Source: Bradyrhizobium sp. CCGUVB1N3
GTDB taxonomy: Bacteria > Pseudomonadota > Alphaproteobacteria > Rhizobiales > Xanthobacteraceae
Reading direction: 5' to 3'
DNA: 64,000 nucleotides
Assembly (NCBI RefSeq): GCF_024199925.1
Contig: NZ_JANADR010000001.1
Coordinates: forward strand, 8,125,501-8,189,500
In this document: piece after piece, positions 57,001 to 64,000 of the stretch
How positions within the stretch are numbered: position 1 is the stretch's first letter
Layout of the letters: each line of letters starts with the position of its first letter
Made by a program: the position numbers and the translations under genes
Notes under the pieces: model-generated
Told to the model about the DNA's origin: nothing
Database searches by the model: none
What the model saw: the letters and a program-made list of their open reading frames with translations, nothing else

Positions 57001-57996
57001 AACAACCTCCTCAGTCTCGGGATCAAGGTCGGAACCGACGCCTATAAATCTGACACTGGTGCCGGCCTTTTTCTGAAGAAAAGCCATCAGCTTCAGCGAC
57101 TGCTACAAGCAACCCCGGGACTGAGGCCCGCTCCCTACAGCAAGAACATAGCAACAAGTCTCAACCAGGGCAGGCTGGATCTCGATGCGACATTGGCAAA
57201 TCTGAAGGACAATCCGACGCTTGCGGCCTCGGTCATGGAAGCCTCCATCAAGCTTAGCATGGAGAGCGGCATTCTGCCTGAACCATCCGGCCGTCGCCCG
57301 GCCGCAGCCGATTCTATTGCGACGATCACTCTGACCCGCCAGGAGGCCGCCGTGCGCGCTAAACTTGAGACTGAGCGCGCCAAAATCGAGGAGGAGACAA
57401 TCACGACTACGGTATGTGAGATTGCCGAAACGCTCCGCACAAAATACCAGATCGAAGTTGAGATGCCCCACGTCGATCGCCGCTTGAAATCGGAAAGGAC
57501 CATACGATTGCAGCTCACCGGCGTGAGCGTCCCCTGCGAGAGCGCTTCACAGCTGATCAACAACGCCGTACGTCATGTCTTCAGGATCCCTGATGGGCAG
57601 TTTGCAGCGGCCTTCAGAAAAGCCATGCTGGCCTTCGACGATCGAGGCTATGCTGAGGTCAGCACGACCAATTGGTTTAGGATACGAACGCCGAACTTCG
57701 TGGGGATCAAGACTGTGCTCGCCACAGCGCAAGGTTACCGCTTTGAACTGGAGTTTCACACACCAGACAGCTATCGGGCCAAGCTTGCCAATCACGATAC
57801 GTATAAGGAGCTGGAGGAGCAGCAGCAACCAGGAGCCGGAAATGGACAGGATCAAGTTAAATCCAAAGAACTCGAGCTCTGCGTGCGAGAGGTTTGTAAG
57901 CAAGTTGCCATCCCTGAGGGCGCTAAGGATATTTTGCATTGGAGAGCGGAAGTGGGCCGCGCGGGGAGCGCCAGCTCCGTCTTTTTGTTCCTCTAG
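51037..57996 (+). CDS. Giant SKWP-repeat type III effector with RNA-polymerase-like C-terminal region
   Basis: A 2319-residue product of the SKWP family, known in Ralstonia as RipS. Residues 1-290 are Ser/Arg-rich and disordered, fit for type III export. Residues about 290-450 form a helical entry domain (ALQEIDRARDIRGFSIAVVD). Residues about 450-1050 hold 14 repeats of about 42 residues with the core LANLVNGFSKWP; the 13th reads SHWP. A helical region follows (1050-1390). Residues about 1390-1850 carry DGCGFIKASLA (from Asp1504), LIGRSPYDKANLRPFA, and LDGDFDGDTVIIL with Asp1760, 1762, 1764 and 1766. That D-x-D-G-D motif and its order match double-psi beta-barrel RNA polymerases. The remainder is helical. 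Intact single frame; regulated probably by the weak tts box at 50529. Confidence 0.85.
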   Translation: MTGIDGRGKSPVTELAIGPSEGAEASRSSGRPGAAEGRQSFSSVVDQLRSEHQESRASSSRTAPGSADVFRDMSAFSARQILAHELQREAGGSRRPFLSREEASSSRSDRDLLREHPERSQTESRPAGGRSISDRGGRTERRRMQMVHGAGAERSDVESSSASRREASSVRSGGEPLPGDRGTEGSPLDALQRHSHSLPGLDAQLRKRCREHVETDQGSGSKRPAKRHHGAPYREARVSRSDGESELGDQDARNSARAALAPHAESLAGLSGGQKRKRADDASTQSVEGANAEIIQMRTEELNAALQEIDRARDIRGFSIAVVDHAKRLRGADLATFLQKAAGDFEARFVGQLVGNIRSAWGYATACNAVSREGGGRAGIEVCRALAARVSRLDDTLMRKVEPKALSLFASSFGRHAWAEECRNGAIRIAEFCRYDTGVLRELNCQSLSLLANGFSKWPEESECRDATLAIADELLNRARRGADGLRSFPPQQLSHLVNGFSKWPQRTATRRATLRIADEVLGRVEQLSRFTYQDLANLANGFSKWPDRTATREATLAIADEVLFRGAKLSNCPDQELAALVNAFSKWPDTMATCEATLVIAREVLSLRGKDRLPGFNPQGLANLVNGFSKWPAEEDCRQATVAIGREICRRARELARFNEQHLANLVNGFSKWPTERVCGQATAAVAREVRQSGRLSRFSEQELANLVNGCSKWPKMSNTRKAAVAIATEIHCRAQGDDRLSSVPHHFLANLVNGFSKWPEEEACRQITIAIANEVRRCGEHEDQLSRLTPQGLSNLVNGFSKWPAEVDCGQATAATARELLRRAGELSCFEEQHLANLVNGFSKWPAEDDCGQATAAIAREALRRAGELSCFEEQHLAILVNGFSKWPEDVTCRQATAAIAARVGNTAQLSGFNEQETAMLANGFSKWPEEASTRHAMMAIASEVLSRPGNTDPLSGFTPQGLASLANGFSHWPEEASSREVIVAIAAKIQDADRLAHFDEQELTNLVNALSKWPDEEVCFRAIVDIASGLGTADRRFASFSTPQLGIIANAVGRAVLRGEESGEISETALLKDRLHRLAHYLHYASDRLEQAELLSIANLFKPLAKARLFDDLSSLASVGLNRLDELRGDAGFASRHNLEAMGHLCVAVLPLARSPHLRWHRRQALNLLNDLQGIVEEKIAAHIEADDAERIRGPYASRRPALSIYQVLKTRAILKTMFRRPYVEGKKSDLQMRQQDLQRGTREILRITRDLIERDLSNMCWNLIAEIESDGPVGALDSFLAQDAATILAQHHPAAFDVRRVLRDMDHEPTPPKENAGLMQLPVVDMQGRRVATERETRYSAFHRLTAGAVPVVAVQLPAKPSAFMLARTLTVDGVPYRMDLFGGGKLKPPRLTVAQIAGRTPGDVRVRSGGQLLAIPYADTAAGTDFERMSRAWAPFKEAYFYTQRRGFAAPPAIKGLGPHDSALEGAFRLSLLPDRPEVEAHPFRLSGPQGPIALRPHDGCGFIKASLAERMLAVRRGATQDGPERVPAYGEGRRSSLPASALQHYPRSEQVADEAEQKTRTWLESRDGKKLTFEQIYRTVTVGNIGGPGAVAVPSSDGRLHVPALKSETLTAKGGVLIGRSPYDKANLRPFAAEQVRSATDGDPTAAFLDTCVAMQYSFNAAERSHGELAADNATFFAKGILIVAPDAMWPTAFADRGVVLSAEDVKCHSRWTERKDRVKEDTSLECVGILQATEVFAPGSLVAVPPDEQKRLDGDFDGDTVIILGDRPALYQHVRQFDQEEQARGLRSLKPPKSHTPAIEGERYQFSRTSQILAATQNVLETYTGLQRTFLAQSHDARGWFAERAVFGTYEGIQQELKRDLRELLNQEQPRRQDIQDTLVRARHEIEAADHAVAREIAGLLVADLGTWATDEHAPPVTAEGSGNAGLTLSTELWELFPDLAEAFSATAQPRERVQMLVDHYPARIHPRPDGYHPDDLVRSANNLLSLGIKVGTDAYKSDTGAGLFLKKSHQLQRLLQATPGLRPAPYSKNIATSLNQGRLDLDATLANLKDNPTLAASVMEASIKLSMESGILPEPSGRRPAAADSIATITLTRQEAAVRAKLETERAKIEEETITTTVCEIAETLRTKYQIEVEMPHVDRRLKSERTIRLQLTGVSVPCESASQLINNAVRHVFRIPDGQFAAAFRKAMLAFDDRGYAEVSTTNWFRIRTPNFVGIKTVLATAQGYRFELEFHTPDSYRAKLANHDTYKELEEQQQPGAGNGQDQVKSKELELCVREVCKQVAIPEGAKDILHWRAEVGRAGSASSVFLFL
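52385..54190 (+). repeat. SKWP repeat array 1 (14 units)
   Basis: Tandem coding units of 120-138 bases, each carrying AA(C/T)GG(C/T)TTCAGCAA(A/G)TGGCC. Unit length varies because two to five residues are inserted before the second helix. Units 9 and 10 are almost identical at DNA level (53520-53700), which indicates recent duplication or conversion. Confidence 0.9.
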
Positions 57997-58581
57997 GCTG
58001 TCGCCTCCGAGCCTCGAATCTTAGATCACCTCATCGCCTGCTCTGTAACCTCTTCATCGCGATCTCACCGTACGGCGCTGTTGGCAAGCTCAGGACCAGT
58101 AGAATCCATGATCTTGGCGTCAAAGATCTTGGCGTCAAACGACGGATGAGCGAACGCAAGCCATGTGCCGCCGCACGATAAGTCAAGCTTTGGCGTTTAC
58201 CGCGACTGCGCTCGGATGGCACGACGAGGAGTATGAAACGCTGCCGGTCTGATGGAAGGTGCTGGAGCAGCTTGCTGACCCCGCGAGGTCGTTCCACGGG
58301 CCAAATCATGTAGCTCTTCACTCGCCCTCCTTCGGTTGGTCGAGTCAGCATCATTTACGCTGTGACTAGTGCCGCAATGCGGCACAAAGCGCGTATCGTC
58401 ACGCGCTCGGACGGGGCATATACCTCGCCGAAGAATGGGCCCGCTGCCGAGCTTCCTTTTGCGATGCTCATTGCTGCATCATGATCGAACATTGGGTCCG
58501 ACCGCATACAAGTACGCGGCGCGATGCGCGCGATCTTTGCAAGCTCCCTCGCGGATTGCCTCCGTTTTCGGCTGTGCGCAG
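57997..58581. other. Intergenic stretch between the SKWP genes, with a 15-bp tandem repeat
   Basis: No gene recognised. GATCTTGGCGTCAAA is repeated head to tail at 58110-58124 and 58125-58139. Confidence 0.5.
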
Positions 58582-58609
58582 GTCAGCTTCACGTCAGGTG
58601 AAGTGGATA
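58582..58609 (+). promoter_or_regulatory. Degenerate tts box upstream of SKWP gene 2
   Basis: GTCAGCTTCACGTCAGGTGA resembles the candidate at 50529 (both read GTCAGCTT-NN-CGTCAG) more than the strong boxes at 38974 and 46596. It stands about 200 bases before the gene. Confidence 0.4.
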
Positions 58610-58805
58610 TCTTCGATGCCACAGTGCGAACAATTGTGCAGAAATGGTCCGCGCTTGCCGGTTGTGGCGAGTCACGTCTCGTCGGTGCAGCGTAAGGAGA
58701 CCTCTCTGATCAGCTGCCGAAACACAATCGTTGAGGCTGTCCGGCGGGACCGTGTGTGCCAAGTTTTCTAAATCGGCTCATTCTCGCTTGCATGGAGGGC
58801 GGAGT

Positions 58806-61800
58806 TTGACTGGAGTTGATCGACCTGGGAACGCGCCCAGCGGACCAGATGCGCACTGGTCCCGTGCTGAATCAGATGTCGGCGGTGGAGGGGATGGCTC
58901 GACGTTCAGTTCTGTCGTGCAAGGCTTGCGCTCTGAAAATCGAGATTTGGGGGCGTCGTCCGCTCAAAGGCCACCTTTGGCCAGCAATGTCCGGCGCCGC
59001 ATGCCGCCCGGTCGCAGCGTTGAGTTGCGTGACGACCAGCATGATCGCGCCGTTGATGTGCGTGACGACCAGCCAGGTTTTCTCCATTTGCCGCATCGCG
59101 GCGCGCCAAATTGGGAGGAAAGCTCGTCGCGTTCCGGTGCCGAGGATCGCGGTGCCGATCAGTCCAGGAGTTCACGACAAAGTGCTCCTTCCTTGCGCAG
59201 GCGGTCCGTATCCGACCTAGATCGAGAGTCAAAACGGCGCCGAATGGATGGTGTCGCCACACATGCGCAAAGTGGAATCTCAGAACAGCAATCCAACGCA
59301 GCCCTGCACGCGATTCGTTTCGCCCGCGACATCGTTGGATTCTCATGTGCAGTGGTAGACCATGACAAGCAGCTGCAAAGGGCTGACGACGCGATTCATG
59401 CAACATTCGTACAAAAGGCCGCCTCCCAATTCAGAAGTCAATTTGTCCCTCGCTTCGAGGACGATATCCGCCGCGGTAAATCGTGGGGCTACGCGACGGC
59501 ATGCAACGTGGTCAGTCGCGAGGCCGGAGGTCAGGAAGGTGTCGAGGCTTGCAAGGCGATCGCGGCTCGCGTGTCGCAGCTTCATGGTGCGTTGTTACGC
59601 GAAGTCGAGCCAAAAGCTCTTTCGCTTTTGGCTGCATCATTTGGTCGGTATCCGCAATCGAGGACATGCCGTAATGGAACGATCAGAATCGCCGAGTTTT
59701 GTCGCGATGAAGGCAAGGCGCTTGGGGCGCTGAAAAGTCAAGGTTTGTCGTTGCTGGTGAACGGTTTCAGCAAGTGGACGCAGCGGCCGGAGACTCGTGA
59801 TGGCACTGAAGCCGTTGCCCGTGAGGTCCGTCGCCGCGCCGACCGTCGTTTCCGGCTCTCTGATTTTTCGCAGCAAAACTTGGCGAACCTTGTGAACGGT
59901 TTCAGCAAGTGGCCACAACAAGCCGATTGTCGCCACGCTATGGCCGCGCTCGGCGGTGAGGTCCTTCGCCGCGCTTCCGGTGACTTCGGGCTCTCTGCTT
60001 TTAATCAGCAGGACTTGGCGAACCTGGTGAACGGTTTTGAAAAATGCCCGGAAGAGGCGGTCTCTTGCCAAGTCATAGCCACGGTCGCGGGCGAGGTCCT
60101 CCGCCTCGATCGCCATGCCGGGCTCTCTGGACTCACTCGCCAGCACCTGGTGAATCTTCTGCACGGGTTCAGCAAATGGCCGGAACAGGCCGCTTCTCGC
60201 GGAGCCGCAGGCGCGCTGGCCGGTGAGGTCCTTCGTCGCAACCACCGTGCCCGCCTCTCTGAATTCAGTCAGCAGGAACTGGCGAACCTGGTGAACGGCT
60301 TCAGCAAATGGCCGGAACAGGCGGCGTGTCACCAGGCCACCGGAGCAATTGCAAGTGAAGTCGCTCGCCGCGCTGACCGCGGCGGGTTGGGGCTCTCTGA
60401 TTTTAATCATCAGGACCTGGCGAACCTGGTGAACGGCTTTAGCAAATGGCCGGAAGAGGGCGGCCATCGCCAAGCCACAGGCAGAATCGCCATAGAACTC
60501 TGTCGCCGTGCCCGCGAGCAAGGGCTCTCTGGTTTTACTCCGCAGGAGCTGGCGAACCTGGTGAACGGGTTCAGCAAATGCCCGGACGATGGGGATTATC
60601 ACAGAGCGACAGTCGCAATCGCCACTGAGACTATTCGCCGCCGCGCCCAACTCTCTGATTTCACTTACCAGAATCTGACGAACCTGGTGAATGGTTTCAG
60701 CAAGTGGCCGGACGGGGCGGACTGTCGCGAAGCCGCGCTCGCAATCGCCGGCGAGGTCTTTCGCCGCGACGACCAGCTGTCTCATCTTACTCAACCGGCG
60801 CTGGCGACGTTGGTAAATGGATTCAGCAAGTGGCCGGAACAGGCAGCGTCTCGCCAGGCCACGGTCGCCGTCGCCGGTGAGGTCGCTCGCCGCGCTGACC
60901 GCGACCTCGGGTTCTCCGAATTTAGTCATCAGGAGCTGGCGAACCTGGTGAACGGTTTTAGCAAATGGCCGGAAGAGGCGGTTCATCGCCAAGCCACAGT
61001 CAAAATCGCCACAGAACTCTCTCGCCGCGCCGGCGAGCAAGGGCTCTCTCGGTTTACTCCGCAGGAGCTGGCGAACTTGGTGAACGGGTTCAGCAAATGC
61101 CCGGACGATGCGGACTATCACAGAGCGACAGTCGCAATCGCCACTGAGATTATTCGCCGCCGTGCCCAACTCTCTGATTTTACTCACCAGAATCTTGCGA
61201 ACCTGGTGAATGGTTTCAGCAAGTGGCCGGACGGGACGGACTGTCGCGACGCCGCGCTCGCAATCGCCAACGAGGTCTTTCGCCGCGACGACCAGTTATC
61301 TCATCTTTCTCGACAGACGCTGGCGACATTGGTGAACGGGTTCAGCAAGTGGCCGGAAGAGGCGCCATCGCGCCAAGCAGCAGGCGCGATGGCCAGTGAG
61401 GTGCTCCGTCGTGACCGCCGTGCCCGGCTCTCTGAATTCCGTCAGCAGGACCTAGCAAACCTGGTGAACGGCTTCACTAAGTGGCCGGAAAACGAGTGGT
61501 CTCGCCGGGCCACCGGAGCGATTGCCGGTGAGGTCCGTCGTCGCGCCGCGCGCGGCGAGTTCGGGCTCTCTGATTTTAATCACCAGGACTTGGTGAACCT
61601 GGTGAACGGTTTCTGCAAGTGGCCCGAAGGGACAAGAAATCAGCAAGCCGCGGACGCGATCGCGCATGAGGTCCTTCGCCGCGGCGCCCAGCTCCGTGAT
61701 TTTACTCACCAGCACCTGACTAATCTGGTGAATGGTTTCAGCAAGTGGCCGAACGCAGCGGGTTGTCGCGAGGCGACAGTCGCAATCGCTGAGGAGATCC

Positions 61801-64000
61801 GCCGGCGCCAGCTCTCCGATTTTGCTCCACACGAACTGGCGAACTTGGTTAACGGTTTCAGCAAGTGGCCAGAAGCGGCGGCGTCTCAGCAAGCCATAGT
61901 TGCAATCGCGCATGAGGTCCTTCGCCGTAGCGCCCGGCTCTCTGAGTTTAATCATCAGCACCTGGCTAATTTGGTGAACGGTTTCAGCAAGTGGCGGGAA
62001 GAACCGGATTGTCGTGACACCACGGTCGCAATCGCAGGTGAGGTCCGTCGCCGCCAGCTCTCTGACTTTGCTCCGCAGGGCCTAGCGAACTTGGTGAACG
62101 GCTTCAGCAAGTGGCCAGAAGCGGCGGCGTCTGAGCAAGCCACAGTAGCGGTCGCCAGCGAGGTCCGTCGCCGTTGGGCCCAGCTCTCTGATTTTAACAA
62201 CCAGCACTTGTCTAATCTGGTGAACGGTTTCAGCAAATGGCCGGAAGCACCGGACTGTCGGGACGCCACGGTCGCAATCGCATGGCAGGTTCTTGGGCGC
62301 GCCGCATCGCTCTCTGATTTTATTTCGCAGGAGCTGGCGAACCTGGTGAACGGTTTCAGCAAGTGGCCAGATCAGCCGGAGTCTCAGCAAGCCACAGCCG
62401 CGATCGCGCATGAGGTGCTTCGCCGCGCCGAACTCTCTGATTTTACTCGCCTGGAGCTGGTTAATCTGGTGAACGGTTTCAGCAAGTGGCCGGAATCGCC
62501 GGACGCTAGCCAAGCCACGTTTGCGATAGCGGGTGAGGTCCTTCGCCGCGCCGAACTCTCTGATTTTAGCCCGCAAGGACTGGCGAACCTAGTGAACGGC
62601 TTCAGCAAATGGCCGGAATCGCCGGTCTCTCGCGACGCCACTGTTGCGATCGCGGGTGAGGTTCTTCGCCGCGCCGAACTCTCTGATTTTGCACCACTGG
62701 GACTGGCGAATCTGGTGAACGGCTTCAGTAAGTGGCCGGACGAGGAGGACTGCGGCAAAGCCGCGGCCGCAATCGCCGGGGAAGCCAGTCGGCGCCAGCT
62801 CTCTGATTTCGCTCCGCAGGTAGTGGCGACCTTGGTGAACGGGTTCACCAAATGGCCGGAAGAGGCGGCGTGCCGGCAGTCCACGATGGACATCGCGCGC
62901 GGATTAGGTGCTCGAGGGCAGCGATTCGGTGTGTTCACCACGCCTCAGCTGAGTATGCTCGCCAATGCTCTGTCGCGAACGATCATGGGGGCAGAGGACA
63001 GTGGGGAAATTACGGACGCTACTCTGCCGAAGGATCGGTTGCACAAGCTCGCCCACTACCTGCACTATGATAATGATCGTCTGGGGCAGGCTGACGTTCT
63101 GCACATCGCAACAATCTTCAAGGCGCTGGGTAAGGCTAGGCTGGTTGATGACCTCGGTTTGCTCGCACTGACAGGCTTGAATCGGCTCTCGGAATTGCGT
63201 CAAGCCCCTGATTTTATGACCCGGAACGATCTGGAAACCATGGGCAATCTGTGCGCTGCTTTGCTGCCGCTGGCGCGCAGCCCACAGAGGCCGCTGCGCT
63301 GGCACCGCAGGCAGGCCCTCAACCTGCTCAACGACGTCCAACCTGTGGTCGAGCACAAGATCGAGGCGCATCTGAACGCAAGCGATGCCGAGCGGACCCG
63401 TGGCCCGCTTGCGAGCCGCTGCACCGCCTTATCGATCTATCAGACGCTTAAGGCTCGTGCGGTCCTGCAGAGATTGTTCAGGTCACCGTATGTCGAGGGC
63501 AAGAGGCCCGAGTTACGGATCAGGCAGGATGAGCTGCAGCATGGGACCAGAGCGATCCTGGCTGGCGCGCGCGACCTGATTCAAGGCGATCTTTCCAGCA
63601 TGAGCTGGAATCTGATCGCGCAGATCGAGGCGGATAGTCCCGCAGATGCGCTGGACTTATTCATGGAGCAGGATGCGGCGGCGATCCAGGCGCAACATCC
63701 TGCGTCGATCTTCGACGTGCATCAGGTCTTGCAAGCCATGGACCACGCGCCAAGAACTCCGCAGGGTGACGCGGGGCTGATGCAGTTGCCGGTGGTGGAC
63801 ATGCAGGGGCGGCCATTGGCCACGGAGCCGGAGAGACGGTATTCGATTTTTCATCGCCTGACCTCGGGAGCCCTGCCCGTGGTCGCGGTGCAACTGCCAG
63901 CAACGCCGAGCGCCTTCATGCTGGCGCGCACGGTCACCGTCAACGGTGTACCATACCGCATGGACCTGTTCGGCGGCAGCAAGTTAAAGCCGCCGCGAAT
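58806..64000 (+). CDS. Second SKWP-repeat type III effector (3' end outside window)
   Basis: The frame is open from before 58806 to the window end. Start proposed at TTG 58806, because it gives MTGVDRPGNAP, matching MTGIDGRGKSP of the first gene, and is preceded by GGAGGGCGGAG. The N-terminal part shares FSSVV and LRSE with gene 1. An entry domain (SWGYATACNVVSREAGGQEG) is followed by 25 repeats from about residue 315 to 1380, with variants such as FSKCP, FTKWP and FEKCP. Then come RLHKLAHYLHYDNDRLGQAD and YRMDLFGGSKLKPPR, colinear with gene 1. The window ends before the position of the DGCGFI and DFDGD motifs. It has 11 more repeats than gene 1. Confidence 0.88.
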   Translation, partial: MTGVDRPGNAPSGPDAHWSRAESDVGGGGDGSTFSSVVQGLRSENRDLGASSAQRPPLASNVRRRMPPGRSVELRDDQHDRAVDVRDDQPGFLHLPHRGAPNWEESSSRSGAEDRGADQSRSSRQSAPSLRRRSVSDLDRESKRRRMDGVATHAQSGISEQQSNAALHAIRFARDIVGFSCAVVDHDKQLQRADDAIHATFVQKAASQFRSQFVPRFEDDIRRGKSWGYATACNVVSREAGGQEGVEACKAIAARVSQLHGALLREVEPKALSLLAASFGRYPQSRTCRNGTIRIAEFCRDEGKALGALKSQGLSLLVNGFSKWTQRPETRDGTEAVAREVRRRADRRFRLSDFSQQNLANLVNGFSKWPQQADCRHAMAALGGEVLRRASGDFGLSAFNQQDLANLVNGFEKCPEEAVSCQVIATVAGEVLRLDRHAGLSGLTRQHLVNLLHGFSKWPEQAASRGAAGALAGEVLRRNHRARLSEFSQQELANLVNGFSKWPEQAACHQATGAIASEVARRADRGGLGLSDFNHQDLANLVNGFSKWPEEGGHRQATGRIAIELCRRAREQGLSGFTPQELANLVNGFSKCPDDGDYHRATVAIATETIRRRAQLSDFTYQNLTNLVNGFSKWPDGADCREAALAIAGEVFRRDDQLSHLTQPALATLVNGFSKWPEQAASRQATVAVAGEVARRADRDLGFSEFSHQELANLVNGFSKWPEEAVHRQATVKIATELSRRAGEQGLSRFTPQELANLVNGFSKCPDDADYHRATVAIATEIIRRRAQLSDFTHQNLANLVNGFSKWPDGTDCRDAALAIANEVFRRDDQLSHLSRQTLATLVNGFSKWPEEAPSRQAAGAMASEVLRRDRRARLSEFRQQDLANLVNGFTKWPENEWSRRATGAIAGEVRRRAARGEFGLSDFNHQDLVNLVNGFCKWPEGTRNQQAADAIAHEVLRRGAQLRDFTHQHLTNLVNGFSKWPNAAGCREATVAIAEEIRRRQLSDFAPHELANLVNGFSKWPEAAASQQAIVAIAHEVLRRSARLSEFNHQHLANLVNGFSKWREEPDCRDTTVAIAGEVRRRQLSDFAPQGLANLVNGFSKWPEAAASEQATVAVASEVRRRWAQLSDFNNQHLSNLVNGFSKWPEAPDCRDATVAIAWQVLGRAASLSDFISQELANLVNGFSKWPDQPESQQATAAIAHEVLRRAELSDFTRLELVNLVNGFSKWPESPDASQATFAIAGEVLRRAELSDFSPQGLANLVNGFSKWPESPVSRDATVAIAGEVLRRAELSDFAPLGLANLVNGFSKWPDEEDCGKAAAAIAGEASRRQLSDFAPQVVATLVNGFTKWPEEAACRQSTMDIARGLGARGQRFGVFTTPQLSMLANALSRTIMGAEDSGEITDATLPKDRLHKLAHYLHYDNDRLGQADVLHIATIFKALGKARLVDDLGLLALTGLNRLSELRQAPDFMTRNDLETMGNLCAALLPLARSPQRPLRWHRRQALNLLNDVQPVVEHKIEAHLNASDAERTRGPLASRCTALSIYQTLKARAVLQRLFRSPYVEGKRPELRIRQDELQHGTRAILAGARDLIQGDLSSMSWNLIAQIEADSPADALDLFMEQDAAAIQAQHPASIFDVHQVLQAMDHAPRTPQGDAGLMQLPVVDMQGRPLATEPERRYSIFHRLTSGALPVVAVQLPATPSAFMLARTVTVNGVPYRMDLFGGSKLKPPR
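59750..62900 (+). repeat. SKWP repeat array 2 (25 units)
   Basis: Twenty-five tandem units of 120-138 bases with core GTGAACGG(T/C)TTCAGCAA. Most of the variation lies in the residues after SKWP and in the first helix; the second helix ends F-x-x-Q-x-L-A-N. Confidence 0.9.
60430..61468 (+). repeat. 519-bp higher-order duplication within the SKWP array
   Basis: Four consecutive units starting near 60432 (SKWPEEGG, SKCPDDGD, SKWPDGAD, SKWPEQAAS) are repeated at an exact offset of 519 bases (60951 SKWPEEAVH, 61083 SKCPDDAD, 61212 SKWPDGTD, 61338 SKWPEEAPS). Both blocks share linkers such as YHRATVAIATE and FRRDDQLSHL. The block was duplicated as a unit, in frame. Confidence 0.85.

Noticed and set aside
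51037..57996. SKWP array considered as TAL-effector repeats
   Set aside because: Unit length (about 42), helix pattern and conserved core differ from the 34-residue TAL repeat with its two-residue code.
59637..61187. 516-codon open frame antisense to the second SKWP gene
   Set aside because: It is the mirror of the repeat array in a GC-rich gene; its product is a periodic artefact with no start signal.
1..64000. tRNA, rRNA, CRISPR array or replication origin
   Set aside because: No cloverleaf with CCA end, no rRNA-like sequence, no spaced short repeats and no repABC or oriV pattern were seen.

Overview
The window looks like accessory DNA from the symbiosis island of a Bradyrhizobium-type soybean-group rhizobium. 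The evidence is a nopX-like type III translocon gene, TtsI-dependent promoter motifs (tts boxes), two giant SKWP-repeat type III effectors, a FixJ/NodW-type response regulator, DUF3551 and GcrA-type small proteins typical of Bradyrhizobiaceae, and a very high density of insertion-sequence debris (IS110, IS3, IS481, IS630, IS1380, IS5, ISL3, ISNCY and recombinase relics). No tRNA, rRNA or CRISPR array was seen. All family names come from reading the translations; no search was run.

Layout. 0-6.6 kb: IS110 end, small conserved genes, then a minus-strand effector block: a short tail-domain protein, a broken repeat-type effector, and an intact aspzincin metalloprotease effector coupled to a stop-riddled downstream gene. 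6.7-12.3 kb: CoA-transferase and IS1380 relics, then a decayed type VI-like accessory module (beta-repeat protein, broken DUF3540 gene, TPR-glycosyltransferase-like protein) closed by a strong hairpin terminator, then IS481 debris. 12.7-17.2 kb: a VapBC-like toxin-antitoxin pair and an intact SNF2 helicase/SWIM zinc-finger pair. 17.5-22 kb: recombinase relic, a duplicated small-gene segment, cold-shock protein, DUF3551 protein, NYN relic, response regulator. 22.8-31 kb: IS-dense zone with a complete IS3, an ISNCY gene split by an IS481 with target duplication, IS5 relics and a complete IS110. 31.5-38.5 kb: small membrane protein, ahpC with a dead ahpD, ferritin-like diiron protein, PIN, amidase, resolvase and DUF2130 relics, and a GcrA-type regulator behind a perfect Zur-like palindrome. 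39-48.4 kb: tts box with nopX, a chimeric outer-membrane/isomerase ORF and truncated SDR, a GGDEF cyclase, and a tts box with a repeat-type effector. 48.5-50.5 kb: IS1380 and paired tyrosine-recombinase relics. 50.5-64 kb: two tandem SKWP effector genes, the second running off the window.

The most striking point is in the first SKWP protein (2319 aa). Downstream of 14 SKWP repeats it carries a region with a DGDFDGD motif and an upstream DGCGFI motif, in the order found in double-psi beta-barrel RNA polymerases and eukaryotic RNA-dependent RNA polymerases. The SKWP repeats themselves resemble the organellar OPR/heptatricopeptide RNA-binding solenoids. This suggests, as inference only, a secreted effector that combines RNA recognition with an RNA-polymerase-like domain. 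A second theme is a roughly 60-residue effector tail domain found four times in otherwise unrelated proteins.
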